A DNA stretch of 64,000 nt from Micromonospora kangleipakensis (GTDB taxonomy: Bacteria > Actinomycetota > Actinomycetes > Mycobacteriales > Micromonosporaceae), in NCBI RefSeq assembly GCF_004217615.1, contig NZ_SHLD01000001.1:6758001-6822000 (forward strand), written 5' to 3'. The number at the start of each line of letters is the position of its first letter. The first letter of the stretch is position 1. Below, in pieces: positions 52,585-60,567 of the stretch. The notes beneath the pieces are model-generated. The model saw only the letters and a list, made by a program, of their open reading frames with translations, was not told the origin of the DNA and did no database searches. The position numbers and the translations under genes are program-made.

Positions 52585-53154
52585 TCAGGCCGTGCGGGCC
52601 ACCGGCGGGTCAGCGGCCGGGTCGTCCACCCACTCCACCGACGACTCCCCGCGCGGCGACCCCTGCGCCACCGGCCAGCCGGTTTCCGAGGCCGCCGTGG
52701 CCTCCCGGCGCCGGGCGCTCTCGTCGAACTCGCGGATGCCGCGCAGCAGCGCCTCCCGCCCCTCCGGCGTCATCCCGGCCAGGACCCGGTCCAGCCGCTG
52801 CCGGCGGTCGGACCGGAGCTCGCCGAGGAGCCGGACCGCCTCCGGAGTCAGGTGCAGGGAGATCTCCCGCCGGTCGAAGCGGCCCGGCTCCCGCTCCAGC
52901 ATCCCGGCCGCGACCAGCCGGTCGCAGAGCCGGCTGGCCGAGGAGAGCAGCATGTCCGTCAGCGTGGCGAGCCGGCGGAGGTTGATCCCGTCGTGTTGTT
53001 CGACGACCATGACCGCACGCAGCTGGGCGCTGGAGAGCCGGCTGGTGGTTCGCTCCCGGGCCGCCTCCCAGACGGCCAGCAGGGTGGCCGCCGCCTCGTC
53101 CAGGGCGGCGGCCATACTCGCATCTGGTCCGTAGGGACCGTGTTCTTCGGCCAT
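52585..53154 (-). CDS. MarR-family transcriptional regulator
   Basis: The 189-residue protein has the MarR winged-helix core: a dimerisation helix (ALDEAAATLLAVWEAARERT), SSAQLRAVMVVEQHDGINLR, LATLTDMLLSSASRLCDRLV (recognition helix) and the wing AGMLEREPGRFDRREISLHL, with LTPEAVRLLGELRSDRRQRL closing the domain. A Trp/Pro-rich C-terminal tail of about 30 residues is unusual for MarR proteins. The gene is divergent from the second SpoIIE-type gene (56 bases apart), which it may regulate. The ATG at 53154 is preceded by no strong ribosome-binding site. Confidence 0.85.
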   Translation of the reverse strand: MAEEHGPYGPDASMAAALDEAAATLLAVWEAARERTTSRLSSAQLRAVMVVEQHDGINLRRLATLTDMLLSSASRLCDRLVAAGMLEREPGRFDRREISLHLTPEAVRLLGELRSDRRQRLDRVLAGMTPEGREALLRGIREFDESARRREATAASETGWPVAQGSPRGESSVEWVDDPAADPPVARTA

Positions 53155-53210
53155 GGTGGGCCCGAGACTACCCGCCCCACCAGGGCGTCGACCTGTGCAA
53201 AGGAGCAAAG

Positions 53211-54341
53211 ATGAGCGGACCGGAGGATCTGGCCCGCCGGACCCTGACCGAGGCGCCGGCCGACCTCCTGCTCGACTGGCTGGCCGGCGAGCTCGAGGAG
53301 GTGTACCAGATCACCCGGGTCGAGCTGTACCAGGTCGACTACCGGCTGGCCGTGCTACTGCCGCTGGGCGGCGGCGAGCCGATCACCGGCCCGGGCCACC
53401 CGGCCTGGCGGTGCTTCGACCACCAGGAGCCGAGCCTCGCCGACGGGACGGGCTGGTTCCCGGTGGGCATGCGGGGCGAGCGGCGGGGTGTGCTGCAGGT
53501 CTCCCCGGTGCCGGACGACCCGGCCGCCGTCCGGGAGCTCGACGCGATCGCCACCGCGCTCGGCCACGAGCTGGCCGCCGTCTCCGCCAGCACGGACATC
53601 TACCTGAGCGCCCGGCGCAGCCGGCGGCTCACGCTCGCCGCCGAGATGCAGTGGGAGCTGCTGCCCGGCCGCAGCCGGATCCGCCCGTCGTTCAGCCTTG
53701 CCGGGCAGCTGGAGCCGGCGTACGCCGTGCGGGGCGACAGCTTCGACTGGTCCGACGACGGCCAGCGGCTGTGGCTCTCGGTGATAAACGGCTCGGGCGA
53801 GGGGGTGGCCGCCTCCATGCTCACCTCGCTGGGCACCCACGCGCTGCGCAACGCCCGCCGGGCCGAGCTGAGCCTGGCCGACCAGGCCGCCCTGGCCGAC
53901 CAGGCGATCTACGCCCTGCACCGGGGCGACCAGCACCTCTCCGCGCTGCTGCTGGCGCTGGACCTGGCCTCCGGACTGCTCACCGTGGTCGACGCCGGGT
54001 CGCCGCGCCTGGTGCTGCTGCGCGACGGCGAGGTCAGCGAGCAGGTCCTGGAGAAGCAGTTCCCGCTGGGCATGTTCGAGGGCACGGACTACCGGGAGCA
54101 GCACTTCCAGCTGCGCCGCGGGGACCGGCTCTTCGTGGTCAGCGACGGCGTCATCGACGCGACCGGCCAGCAGGTCCGGTACGGCGAGACGGCGCTGGAC
54201 CGCTTCCTGCGGCGTACCGGGCCGATGGAGCCGCTGGACGCGGTCCGGTCGTTGCTCGGTGACCTGCGGGCGTTCGTCGCCGGCGACCTGGTCGACGACG
54301 CCGTGGTGGTCTGCCTCGACTGGCTCGGGCCGCAGCCCTGA
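53211..54341 (+). CDS. SpoIIE-type PP2C domain protein with an altered metal motif
   Basis: The 376-residue protein has an N-terminal GAF-like domain and a C-terminal SpoIIE domain (AAEMQWELLPGRSRIRPSFS, LAGQLEPAYAVRGDSFDWSD). Compared with typical members, motif 1 reads RGDSFDW instead of GGDFYD, and motif 2 reads VINGSGEGVAASML, with Asn where the metal-binding Asp of DxxGxG is expected. The later motifs VVSDGVIDATG and DLVDDAVVVCLDW are normal. Catalysis may be reduced or lost, and the protein may work as a binding partner. AAAGGAGCAAAG precedes the ATG. Confidence 0.85.
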   Translation: MSGPEDLARRTLTEAPADLLLDWLAGELEEVYQITRVELYQVDYRLAVLLPLGGGEPITGPGHPAWRCFDHQEPSLADGTGWFPVGMRGERRGVLQVSPVPDDPAAVRELDAIATALGHELAAVSASTDIYLSARRSRRLTLAAEMQWELLPGRSRIRPSFSLAGQLEPAYAVRGDSFDWSDDGQRLWLSVINGSGEGVAASMLTSLGTHALRNARRAELSLADQAALADQAIYALHRGDQHLSALLLALDLASGLLTVVDAGSPRLVLLRDGEVSEQVLEKQFPLGMFEGTDYREQHFQLRRGDRLFVVSDGVIDATGQQVRYGETALDRFLRRTGPMEPLDAVRSLLGDLRAFVAGDLVDDAVVVCLDWLGPQP

Positions 54342-54350
54342 CCGGGGCCG

Positions 54351-54380
54351 CCGGCCCCGGCGACGACGCGCCGGGGCCGG
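54351..54380. terminator. Bidirectional terminator hairpin
   Basis: CCGGCCCCGGCG (54351-54362) pairs perfectly with CGCCGGGGCCGG (54369-54380) around a 6-base loop, between the convergent SpoIIE-type and glycosyltransferase genes. Confidence 0.7.
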
Positions 54381-54384
54381 TGGC

Positions 54385-55869
54385 TCAGTACGCGCCGCGG
54401 CTGTTGACCACCGCGCCGAAGGTCTTCCAGAGGATGGTCAGGTCGGCGGCGAGCGACCAGTTCTCCACGTAGTAGAGGTCGAGCCGGATGCCGTCCTCCC
54501 AGCTCAGGTCCGACCGGCCGCTGACCTGCCAGAGACCGGTCATGCCGGGCTTCACCAGCAGCCGCCGGGCCACGTCGCCGTCGTACCGGGCCACCTCGGA
54601 GGGGAGCGGCGGGCGCGGGCCGACCAGGCTCATCTGGCCGAACAGCACGTTCACCAGCTGGGGCAGCTCGTCCAGGGACCACTTGCGCAGCAGCCGGCCG
54701 ATCCGGGTGACCCGGGGGTCGTCGCGCATCTTGAACATCAGGCCGTCGGTCTCGTTGCGGGCGGCCAGCTCGGCGAGCAGGGCGTCGGCGTTGACCACCA
54801 TGGTGCGGAACTTGAAGACGCCGAACTCCTCGCCACCCTGACCGACCCGGACCTGGCGGAAGAGCACCGGCCCGCGGCTGTCCAGCTTGATGGCGAGCGC
54901 GATCACCACCAGCACCGGCAGCAGCAGGGTCAGCGCCACGAACGACAGGGACCGGTCGACCAGGCCCTTGACCAGCTTGCGGGCGCCCCGGAACTCGGGC
55001 GCCTCGACGTGGATCAGCGGCAGGCCGGCGACCGGCCGGGTGTGGATGCGGGGACCGGCGACGTCGGTCAGCGCCGGGGCGACGACGAGGTCCACCCCGG
55101 TCCCCTCGAGCTGCCAGCCGAGCCGGCGCAGCCGGGTCGCGGTCAGCTCGCCGGAGGCGGTGACCGCCACGGTGTCCGCCCCGATGGCGGTGGCCGCCTC
55201 GGGGATGCCGCGGAACGAGCCGACCACCGGCACGTCGCCCAGCCGCTGCGGCACCGGGGCGAGCAGCGCGTCGGGGATGCACGCCCCGACCACGTGGTAG
55301 CCGGCGTACGGCTCCCGGCGCAGGGTGTGCACCAGCTCCAGCACGTGCGCGGTGTCGCCGACCACCAGCACCTTGCGGGACCAGCCGGCGCCCCGGCACC
55401 GGGCCCGGTGCAGCCGCTTGCGGGCGGCGAAGCGGGCCACCTCGAGCCCGACCGTGCCGACCGCGAAGGAGATCGCCAGGAAGCCGCGGGAGACGCCGAC
55501 GTCGGCGATGTAGCCGGCGATGGCGATGCCGCCGGCCAAACGCAGGCTCGCGGAGCTGATCCGCCGGTACTCGTCGGCTCCGTAGCCGAGCACCCGGTCG
55601 TCGTAGCAGCGCAGCGCCCGCAGCGAGATCAGCCAGGCCAGCAGCAGGCCGGGGGCGACCACGACGTACGGGATCTCCGAGCCGCTGGGCTCCTCGTCGC
55701 CGAAGCGGGCGACGTACCCGACGAGAATGGCCACCGCCAGAACGGCGGTGTCCAGCACCGCCAGGAGCCGGATGTAGGCCCGCTCGTCGGCACGCGCCGC
55801 CGGCCCGGGGCGGTCACCCCTCGGCCGCGACGGGGTCCTGGCGGGGGTCAACAGTGTCGCCGAGGTCAC
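54385..55869 (-). CDS. Polyprenyl glycosylphosphotransferase (exopolysaccharide initiating transferase)
   Basis: The 494-residue membrane enzyme transfers a sugar 1-phosphate from a nucleotide sugar to undecaprenyl phosphate. Four N-terminal helices and a cytosolic nucleotide-binding region (GWSRKVLVVGDTAHVLELVH) precede the catalytic domain: KGLVDRSLSFVALTLLLPVL (membrane re-entrant helix), VFKFRTMVVNADALLAELAA, RRLGRLLRKWSLDELPQLVN-like RLLRKWSLDELPQLVNVLFG, MSLVGPRPPLPSEVARY and LLVKPGMTGLWQVSGRSDLS. This is the WbaP/CpsE type. No other polysaccharide genes are adjacent. The start is GTG. Confidence 0.93.
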   Translation of the reverse strand: MTSATLLTPARTPSRPRGDRPGPAARADERAYIRLLAVLDTAVLAVAILVGYVARFGDEEPSGSEIPYVVVAPGLLLAWLISLRALRCYDDRVLGYGADEYRRISSASLRLAGGIAIAGYIADVGVSRGFLAISFAVGTVGLEVARFAARKRLHRARCRGAGWSRKVLVVGDTAHVLELVHTLRREPYAGYHVVGACIPDALLAPVPQRLGDVPVVGSFRGIPEAATAIGADTVAVTASGELTATRLRRLGWQLEGTGVDLVVAPALTDVAGPRIHTRPVAGLPLIHVEAPEFRGARKLVKGLVDRSLSFVALTLLLPVLVVIALAIKLDSRGPVLFRQVRVGQGGEEFGVFKFRTMVVNADALLAELAARNETDGLMFKMRDDPRVTRIGRLLRKWSLDELPQLVNVLFGQMSLVGPRPPLPSEVARYDGDVARRLLVKPGMTGLWQVSGRSDLSWEDGIRLDLYYVENWSLAADLTILWKTFGAVVNSRGAY

Positions 55870-56027
55870 CGGCCCTCCCCATTTCGCTCAGGACGCTCCG
55901 GCCGGACGGCCCTCGATCGAGGACCGGCGGCAGAGCACTCCGACATCATGCCTGGATGATTATCGACGCCGATTGCCTCGGACGTATTGCCGTCACTTTT
56001 CCCGGCCCGTGCGGGGGCCGGGAAGCG

Positions 56028-56061
56028 TTCCGCCGTACCGGATTCTCCCGGTACGGCGGAA
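56028..56061. terminator. Terminator of the VWA-protein gene
   Basis: TTCCGCCGTACCGG (56028-56041) pairs perfectly with CCGGTACGGCGGAA (56048-56061) around a 6-base loop, downstream of the leftward gene that ends at 56082. Confidence 0.75.
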
Positions 56062-56081
56062 CCGGTTCGCTGAGCGACGAA

Positions 56082-57869
56082 TCAACGCGGCGCGGTCGGG
56101 CGCGCCGAGATCGCCTGCAGGAAGATCTCACCGATCTTGGTCGGGTCCGTGGCAACGAAGGCGACGCCATCGGCCTCCCTCGCGATCGACTCGAGCTCCG
56201 CCTTGCTGACCTCGGTACCGATACCGATGATGATCACCCGCACCGGCTGCTCCGGGTCCTTGAGCTTCTTCAGCTGGCTGAGCAGTTCGGTCCGCGAGAT
56301 GCCGTTCTTGTCGTCGTTCTTGCCGTCGGTGAAGAGCACCACCGAGTTGACCCTGCCCGCCTCCCACCCACTCTGGACCTCCTTGTAGGCGGCCAGCATG
56401 GTGTCGTACAGGCCCGTGTTGCCGTTCGACGGCTTGATCGCCGCGAGCCCCTGTTGCAGCGCACGCCGGTTGCTGGACAGGCGGTCTATCGCGAGCACCT
56501 GCTTGTAGTCCCGGGGACCGTCCAGCTCCGTGGAGAAGGTCCACAGCCCGATCGACCAGGAGTCGTCGAAGAGATCCAGGCCCCGGCTGGCGGCCGCCAC
56601 CGTGACCGCCTCGCGGCTGGCGTTGCGGGCCGTCGGCACCGGCTCCTTCATCGAACCGGAGACGTCGATGACGGCCAGCATGCGACCGGACTGGGTGGCG
56701 ACGGCCCAAGTCGTGGTGGCCCGCTGGATCGCGCTGGGGTCCAGCCCAGCCGCGGCGCCCTGACCGGTCGGCGGCACGCTCGCTCCGCCGGCCGGGCTCG
56801 GCGCGCCCTGCGGCGCCTTGAACCCCGCACCCCAGTTGCCGTCCGGCGCGCGCAGCGACTGCGCGGCCAGCCGATTGCGGAAGCCCGGGGTGGTGAGCAC
56901 CTCGAAGAGCACCTTCGCGGCCGACGCCTTTGCCGGCTCGATGCCCGGCAGCACCGCGAACGGGTAGTCCAGCGGCATGGTGTCGTCGAGGTAGAGCGCG
57001 GCGAGCTGGACGGGCGGCTTGGTCGCGTTGTACGCGATGACGTCCTCTTCCGAGAGCGCGGCGGCGGCCAGCCCGTTCACGATGGCCGTCGGGTCGTCCG
57101 AGCGCGGAAAGCGCGCCAGCAGGTCCTGGCGCACCGAGGAACGGTTGGTGGCCAGGGCCCGCAGCGCCCCGGTCATCGCCTCCTGCGCCTTGACGGGGTC
57201 GACGGTGCCGGTGGGGGTTTTGGAGGTGGCGCTGGCGGCGGCGGCCAGCGCGAGCAGCCCGGAGAGGCCGGCCGCGTCCGTGGTCGGCTCGACGATGCCG
57301 GCGCGCAGCGGCGGCTTGCTGGTGGTCACCAGCCGCAGCAGGTCTTTCCAGGCGAGCTTCGTCCCTGGCCAGCCCAGCCGGGTGGCCACCGGCTCGGGGA
57401 GCGCGACCACGACCGGGCTGCGGGCGATGGAGGCGCCGTTGGTCGGGGCGAAGGCGGTAGCCCCGCCGTTCTTGAGCCGCAGCAGCCAGGTGGAGGAGTC
57501 CGGCACCCAGACGTCCGGGGTGATCGTGGTGCGGTTCGCCTGACCGACGCCGGCCAGGGTGGCGCCGTGCTTGCTGGCCACGGCGGCGGCCACGGCGTCC
57601 GGCTCGGCGGAGGCGACGTTCACCGCGATGCAGGTGCCACCGATCGCGGCCCCGTCGGCGACCCACTGGTCGGCCGCCGCCGTGACGGCGGGGGCGATCT
57701 CCGGGGCGGCCGCGACGGACAGTTGGATCCGCCCGGAGCACGACGGCCCCGCCAGCTGCTGGTAACCGAACCAGGAACCGGTGGCGACGACGAGCACGGT
57801 CGCCGCCGCGGCGGCACCTGCCCCACGAAGGCTTGAACGCATGCGATGGCGGCCAGACACGGTGACCAT
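56082..57869 (-). CDS. Extracellular substrate-binding-like protein with C-terminal VWA domain
   Basis: A 595-residue protein starting with one membrane helix (GAGAAAAATVLVVATGSWFG). Residues about 45-370 have the periplasmic-binding fold type (IQLSVAAAPEIAPAVTAAAD, PVVVALPEPVATRLGWPGTK, LAWKDLLRLVTTSKPPLRAG). A VWA domain follows at about 390-580 with a complete MIDAS motif, RMLAVIDVSGSMKEPVPTAR, a Thr in NTGLYDT and an Asp in VLFTDGKNDD. This combination is known in actinobacterial secreted proteins of unknown role. It stands alone, with an AT-richer upstream region and a strong terminator. Confidence 0.87.
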   Translation of the reverse strand: MVTVSGRHRMRSSLRGAGAAAAATVLVVATGSWFGYQQLAGPSCSGRIQLSVAAAPEIAPAVTAAADQWVADGAAIGGTCIAVNVASAEPDAVAAAVASKHGATLAGVGQANRTTITPDVWVPDSSTWLLRLKNGGATAFAPTNGASIARSPVVVALPEPVATRLGWPGTKLAWKDLLRLVTTSKPPLRAGIVEPTTDAAGLSGLLALAAAASATSKTPTGTVDPVKAQEAMTGALRALATNRSSVRQDLLARFPRSDDPTAIVNGLAAAALSEEDVIAYNATKPPVQLAALYLDDTMPLDYPFAVLPGIEPAKASAAKVLFEVLTTPGFRNRLAAQSLRAPDGNWGAGFKAPQGAPSPAGGASVPPTGQGAAAGLDPSAIQRATTTWAVATQSGRMLAVIDVSGSMKEPVPTARNASREAVTVAAASRGLDLFDDSWSIGLWTFSTELDGPRDYKQVLAIDRLSSNRRALQQGLAAIKPSNGNTGLYDTMLAAYKEVQSGWEAGRVNSVVLFTDGKNDDKNGISRTELLSQLKKLKDPEQPVRVIIIGIGTEVSKAELESIAREADGVAFVATDPTKIGEIFLQAISARPTAPR

Positions 57870-58029
57870 CTTGCGTATCTCGTGGGGTTACTGCCACAAC
57901 CGTTCGGTTGAAAGTTACGCAGGAGAAACAGTCGATCGCAAAAACGTGACCATGAGTGAGCGGTCAGTCATCCGGCGTGGCCAAGGTCCACTGCGGACGG
58001 TCATGTGAGTCGCTTCGGTGACCGCCCGA

Positions 58030-59067
58030 TTACGGGCGGACGCAGGTCGGGCTCGCCACCGGCACGGGCTCCCCCACCGCCGCCGGCACCCCGGTGTCCG
58101 GGTCCACCCGGAAGATCCTGATCATGTCGGCCCGTTCGTCGGCGACGTAGAGGTGCTCCCCGGTCAGCGCGAAGTGCCGGGGCCACTCCCCGCCGGTGTC
58201 GACCTCGGCCACCAGCCGCGGCGACCCGTCGGCCACCGAGAAGACCGCGACGGTGCCGACCCCGCGGTTGCCGACGTAGAGGAAGCGGCCGTCCGGTCCG
58301 ACGGCGACCTCGGAGGGCTGCACGTGCCCGGCGCGCCCGCTGGCGTCCACCCGCTCGCGCTGGTGCAGCGCGCCGTCGGCGGTGAGGTCGTACGCGGTGA
58401 CCGTCCCGTCCAGCTCGCCGACCAGCCAGCAGCGCCGCCCGTCGGGGTGCCGGGCCAGGTGCCGGGGGCCGGTCCCGGCCGGCGTACGCAGCCGCGGGGC
58501 GCGGGGCACCAGCCGGCCGGAGGCGGCGTCGAGGTCGTACCGGTAGACCGAGTCGGTGCCCAGGTCGACGGCGAGCAGCGGCCCGGCGCCGAGGTCGGGC
58601 GAGACCATGTGGCAGTGCGCCTTCTCCTGCCGCTCCGGGTCCGGCCCGTGCCCCTCGTGGTGGACCAGGTCGCTGCGCTCCCCCGGCACGCCGGCGGAGT
58701 CGAGCGGGAAGACGGCCACGCTGCCGCCGCCGTAGTTGGCGACGAAGAGGTGCCGCCCGTCCGGGGCGACCGCCAGGTGGCAGGGTTCGGCGCCGCCGGT
58801 CGGCTGGACACCGAGCGGACTCAGGTCGCCGTCCGGGGCCGTCCGGAACGCGCTGACCTGCCCCTCCGCCAGCTCGTTGACGGCGTAGAGCACGGGCAGC
58901 GCCGGATGCCGGACCAGGAACGACGGCGACGCGGTGACCACCGCGGTACCCAGCGGGGTCAGCTCCCCCGACGCCGGGTCGCGGCGGGCCGCGAGGATCC
59001 CGGCGGCCCGTCCCCCGCTCTCCGCCGTGTAGCCACCGATGTGGACGATCGCTGCCTGCGCGGTCAC
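58030..59067 (-). CDS. Lactonase-family beta-propeller protein (6-phosphogluconolactonase-like)
   Basis: The 345-residue protein belongs to the seven-bladed lactonase family (YkgB/Pgl type): IVHIGGYTAESGGRAAGILA opens blade one, VLYAVNELAEGQVSAFRTA, CHLAVAPDGRHLFVANYGGG, HCHMVSPDLGAGPLLAVDLG, PRHLARHPDGRRCWLVGELD, SEVAVGPDGRFLYVGNRGVG and WPRHFALTGEHLYVADERAD are the repeats. The family hydrolyses 6-phosphogluconolactone or muconate lactones. GTG 59067 is chosen because GGAAGG lies 8 bases upstream. The gene is followed by no obvious partner. Confidence 0.86.
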   Translation of the reverse strand: MTAQAAIVHIGGYTAESGGRAAGILAARRDPASGELTPLGTAVVTASPSFLVRHPALPVLYAVNELAEGQVSAFRTAPDGDLSPLGVQPTGGAEPCHLAVAPDGRHLFVANYGGGSVAVFPLDSAGVPGERSDLVHHEGHGPDPERQEKAHCHMVSPDLGAGPLLAVDLGTDSVYRYDLDAASGRLVPRAPRLRTPAGTGPRHLARHPDGRRCWLVGELDGTVTAYDLTADGALHQRERVDASGRAGHVQPSEVAVGPDGRFLYVGNRGVGTVAVFSVADGSPRLVAEVDTGGEWPRHFALTGEHLYVADERADMIRIFRVDPDTGVPAAVGEPVPVASPTCVRP

Positions 59068-59182
59068 CCGATCCACCTTCCGCCGATTCCTCCGTCGATC
59101 CAACCAGAGGCTTCCCGGGAAGCCGGCCGTTCAGCCGTCTTTTCCGGGACCAATTCGGCGTCCGGCCGCCGGCCCGCCGGGC

Positions 59183-59785
59183 TCAGGCCGCCGGCACCGG
59201 CTCGCCGCGCTGCCGGGCGACGTGCTCGACCAGCGAGATCAGCACCAGCTTCCCGGACTGCCGGTCCCGGGCGTCGCAGAGCACCAGTGGCACGTCCGGG
59301 TCAAGGTCGAGCGCGTCGCGCACCGACTCCAGACTGAACCGGCGGGCCCCGTCGAAGCAGTTCACCCCCACCACGAAGGGGATGCCGCGCTGCTCGAAGT
59401 AGTCGATCGAGGGGAAGCAGTCGGCCAACCGGCGGGTGTCCGCGAGCACCACCGCGCCGAGCGCCCCGAAGGCCAGCTCGTCCCAGAGGAACCAGAAGCG
59501 GTCCTGGCCCGGGGTGCCGAAGAGGTAGACCTGCAGGTCTTCGTTGATGGTGATCCGGCCGAAGTCCATCGCCACGGTGGTGGTCGACTTCTGCTCCACG
59601 CCGGAGAGGTCGTCGGTGTCGATCCCGGCCCCGGTCAGGACCTCCTCCGTCTGCAGCGGCCGGACCTCGCTCAACGCGCTCACCAGCGTCGTCTTGCCGG
59701 CCCCGAAGCCACCCGCGATGAGGATCTTCAGGGCCAGCGGGATCCGCTGACCGGACCCCTCCCGGTCACAGCGCACGGAGTCCAC
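59183..59785 (-). CDS. cvnD: Conservon small GTPase-like protein CvnD
   Basis: The 200-residue P-loop protein has G1 ILIAGGFGAGKTTLVSALSE, switch region TTTVAMDFGRITINE, G3 VYLFGTPGQDRFWF and a VNCFDG in place of the NKxD motif. This is the conservon GTPase, related to MglA and Rab-like GTPases, that cycles with the roadblock protein CvnB. It ends the cvnABCD operon and overlaps cvnC by 20 bases. GTG 59785 is the likely start; the last G motif differs from NKxD, as in other CvnD proteins. Confidence 0.93.
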   Translation of the reverse strand: MDSVRCDREGSGQRIPLALKILIAGGFGAGKTTLVSALSEVRPLQTEEVLTGAGIDTDDLSGVEQKSTTTVAMDFGRITINEDLQVYLFGTPGQDRFWFLWDELAFGALGAVVLADTRRLADCFPSIDYFEQRGIPFVVGVNCFDGARRFSLESVRDALDLDPDVPLVLCDARDRQSGKLVLISLVEHVARQRGEPVPAA

Positions 59786-60164
59786 TGACCACCGCCTTGA
59801 GGATGTTGTCGTCGGGCAGGTGTGCGGCTGTCGGCGGCTGGTGCACCGCGACCAACCCGCGGGCGACGAGGTCGCCGAGCAGCACGCGGACCACGCCGAC
59901 GGCGAGGTCCAGGTCCGCGGCGAGGTCGGCCACCGCGACCGGCCGGCGGGCCAGCTCGACGAGGCGTCGGTGCTCCGGCTGCAGCCCGGGGTGCCCGGCG
60001 GGGTCGGCCGTCGGCGCGGCCAGCACGAACGCGACCAGGTCGAAGCCGTCGACCGCCGGCCGGACCCGGCCGCCGGTGAGGGTGTACGGGCGGACGACCG
60101 GACCGGCGGCGCCGTCCAGCCACTCGTGCTGCGGCCCCGGCGACTCAGCCCGCATCTGCGGCAC
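59766..60164 (-). CDS. cvnC: DUF742 protein CvnC
   Basis: The 132-residue protein shows DUF742 landmarks: VVRPYTLTGGRVRPAVDGFD near the start and a winged-helix-like C-terminal half (HRRLVELARRPVAVADLAAD, LDLAVGVVRVLLGDLVARGL, NILKAVVSGLRAL). It is the third member of the conservon and is thought to assist the GTPase/roadblock module. The start may be GTG 60164 or ATG 60155; both overlap the end of cvnB. Confidence 0.92.
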   Translation of the reverse strand: MPQMRAESPGPQHEWLDGAAGPVVRPYTLTGGRVRPAVDGFDLVAFVLAAPTADPAGHPGLQPEHRRLVELARRPVAVADLAADLDLAVGVVRVLLGDLVARGLVAVHQPPTAAHLPDDNILKAVVSGLRAL

Positions 60165-60567
60165 CAGACGTCGTGCGGGCCGGGGCGGTCAGGCTCTCCC
60201 CGACCCGGATGACCAGCATCGCCATCTCGTACGCCACCAGGCCGATGTCGGCGTCAGCCTCGCTGACCATCGCCAGGCAGGCGCCCTGCCCCGCGGCCGT
60301 GACGAAGAGGTACGCGGACTCCATCTCCACCACGGTCTGGCGGACCGCGCCGCCCGTCAGGTGCCGGGTGGCCCCCTTCGCCAGGCTGGAGAAGCCGGAG
60401 GCCAGGGCGCAGAGATGCTCCGCGTCGGTGCGGCTCAGCTCGGCCGAGGCGCCGAGCAGCAGCCCGTCCGCCGACAGCACCACCGCCTGGCGGGCGGCGG
60501 GCAGCCGCCCCACCAGCTCGTCGAGCAACCAGTCGAGATCGACGTTCTGCCTCGTCGTGTGCACCAC
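60145..60567 (-). CDS. cvnB: Roadblock/LC7 protein CvnB
   Basis: The 140-residue roadblock-fold protein begins with LDWLLDELVGRLPAARQAVV, continues with LSADGLLLGASAELSRTDAE and HLCALASGFSSLAKGATRHL, and ends with the strand AYLFVTAAGQGACLAMVSEA. MglB-like proteins of this fold act as GTPase-activating partners, here presumably for CvnD. Its GTG overlaps the stop of cvnA by one base (TAGTG), so translation is coupled. Confidence 0.94.
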   Translation of the reverse strand: MVHTTRQNVDLDWLLDELVGRLPAARQAVVLSADGLLLGASAELSRTDAEHLCALASGFSSLAKGATRHLTGGAVRQTVVEMESAYLFVTAAGQGACLAMVSEADADIGLVAYEMAMLVIRVGESLTAPARTTSGAADAG

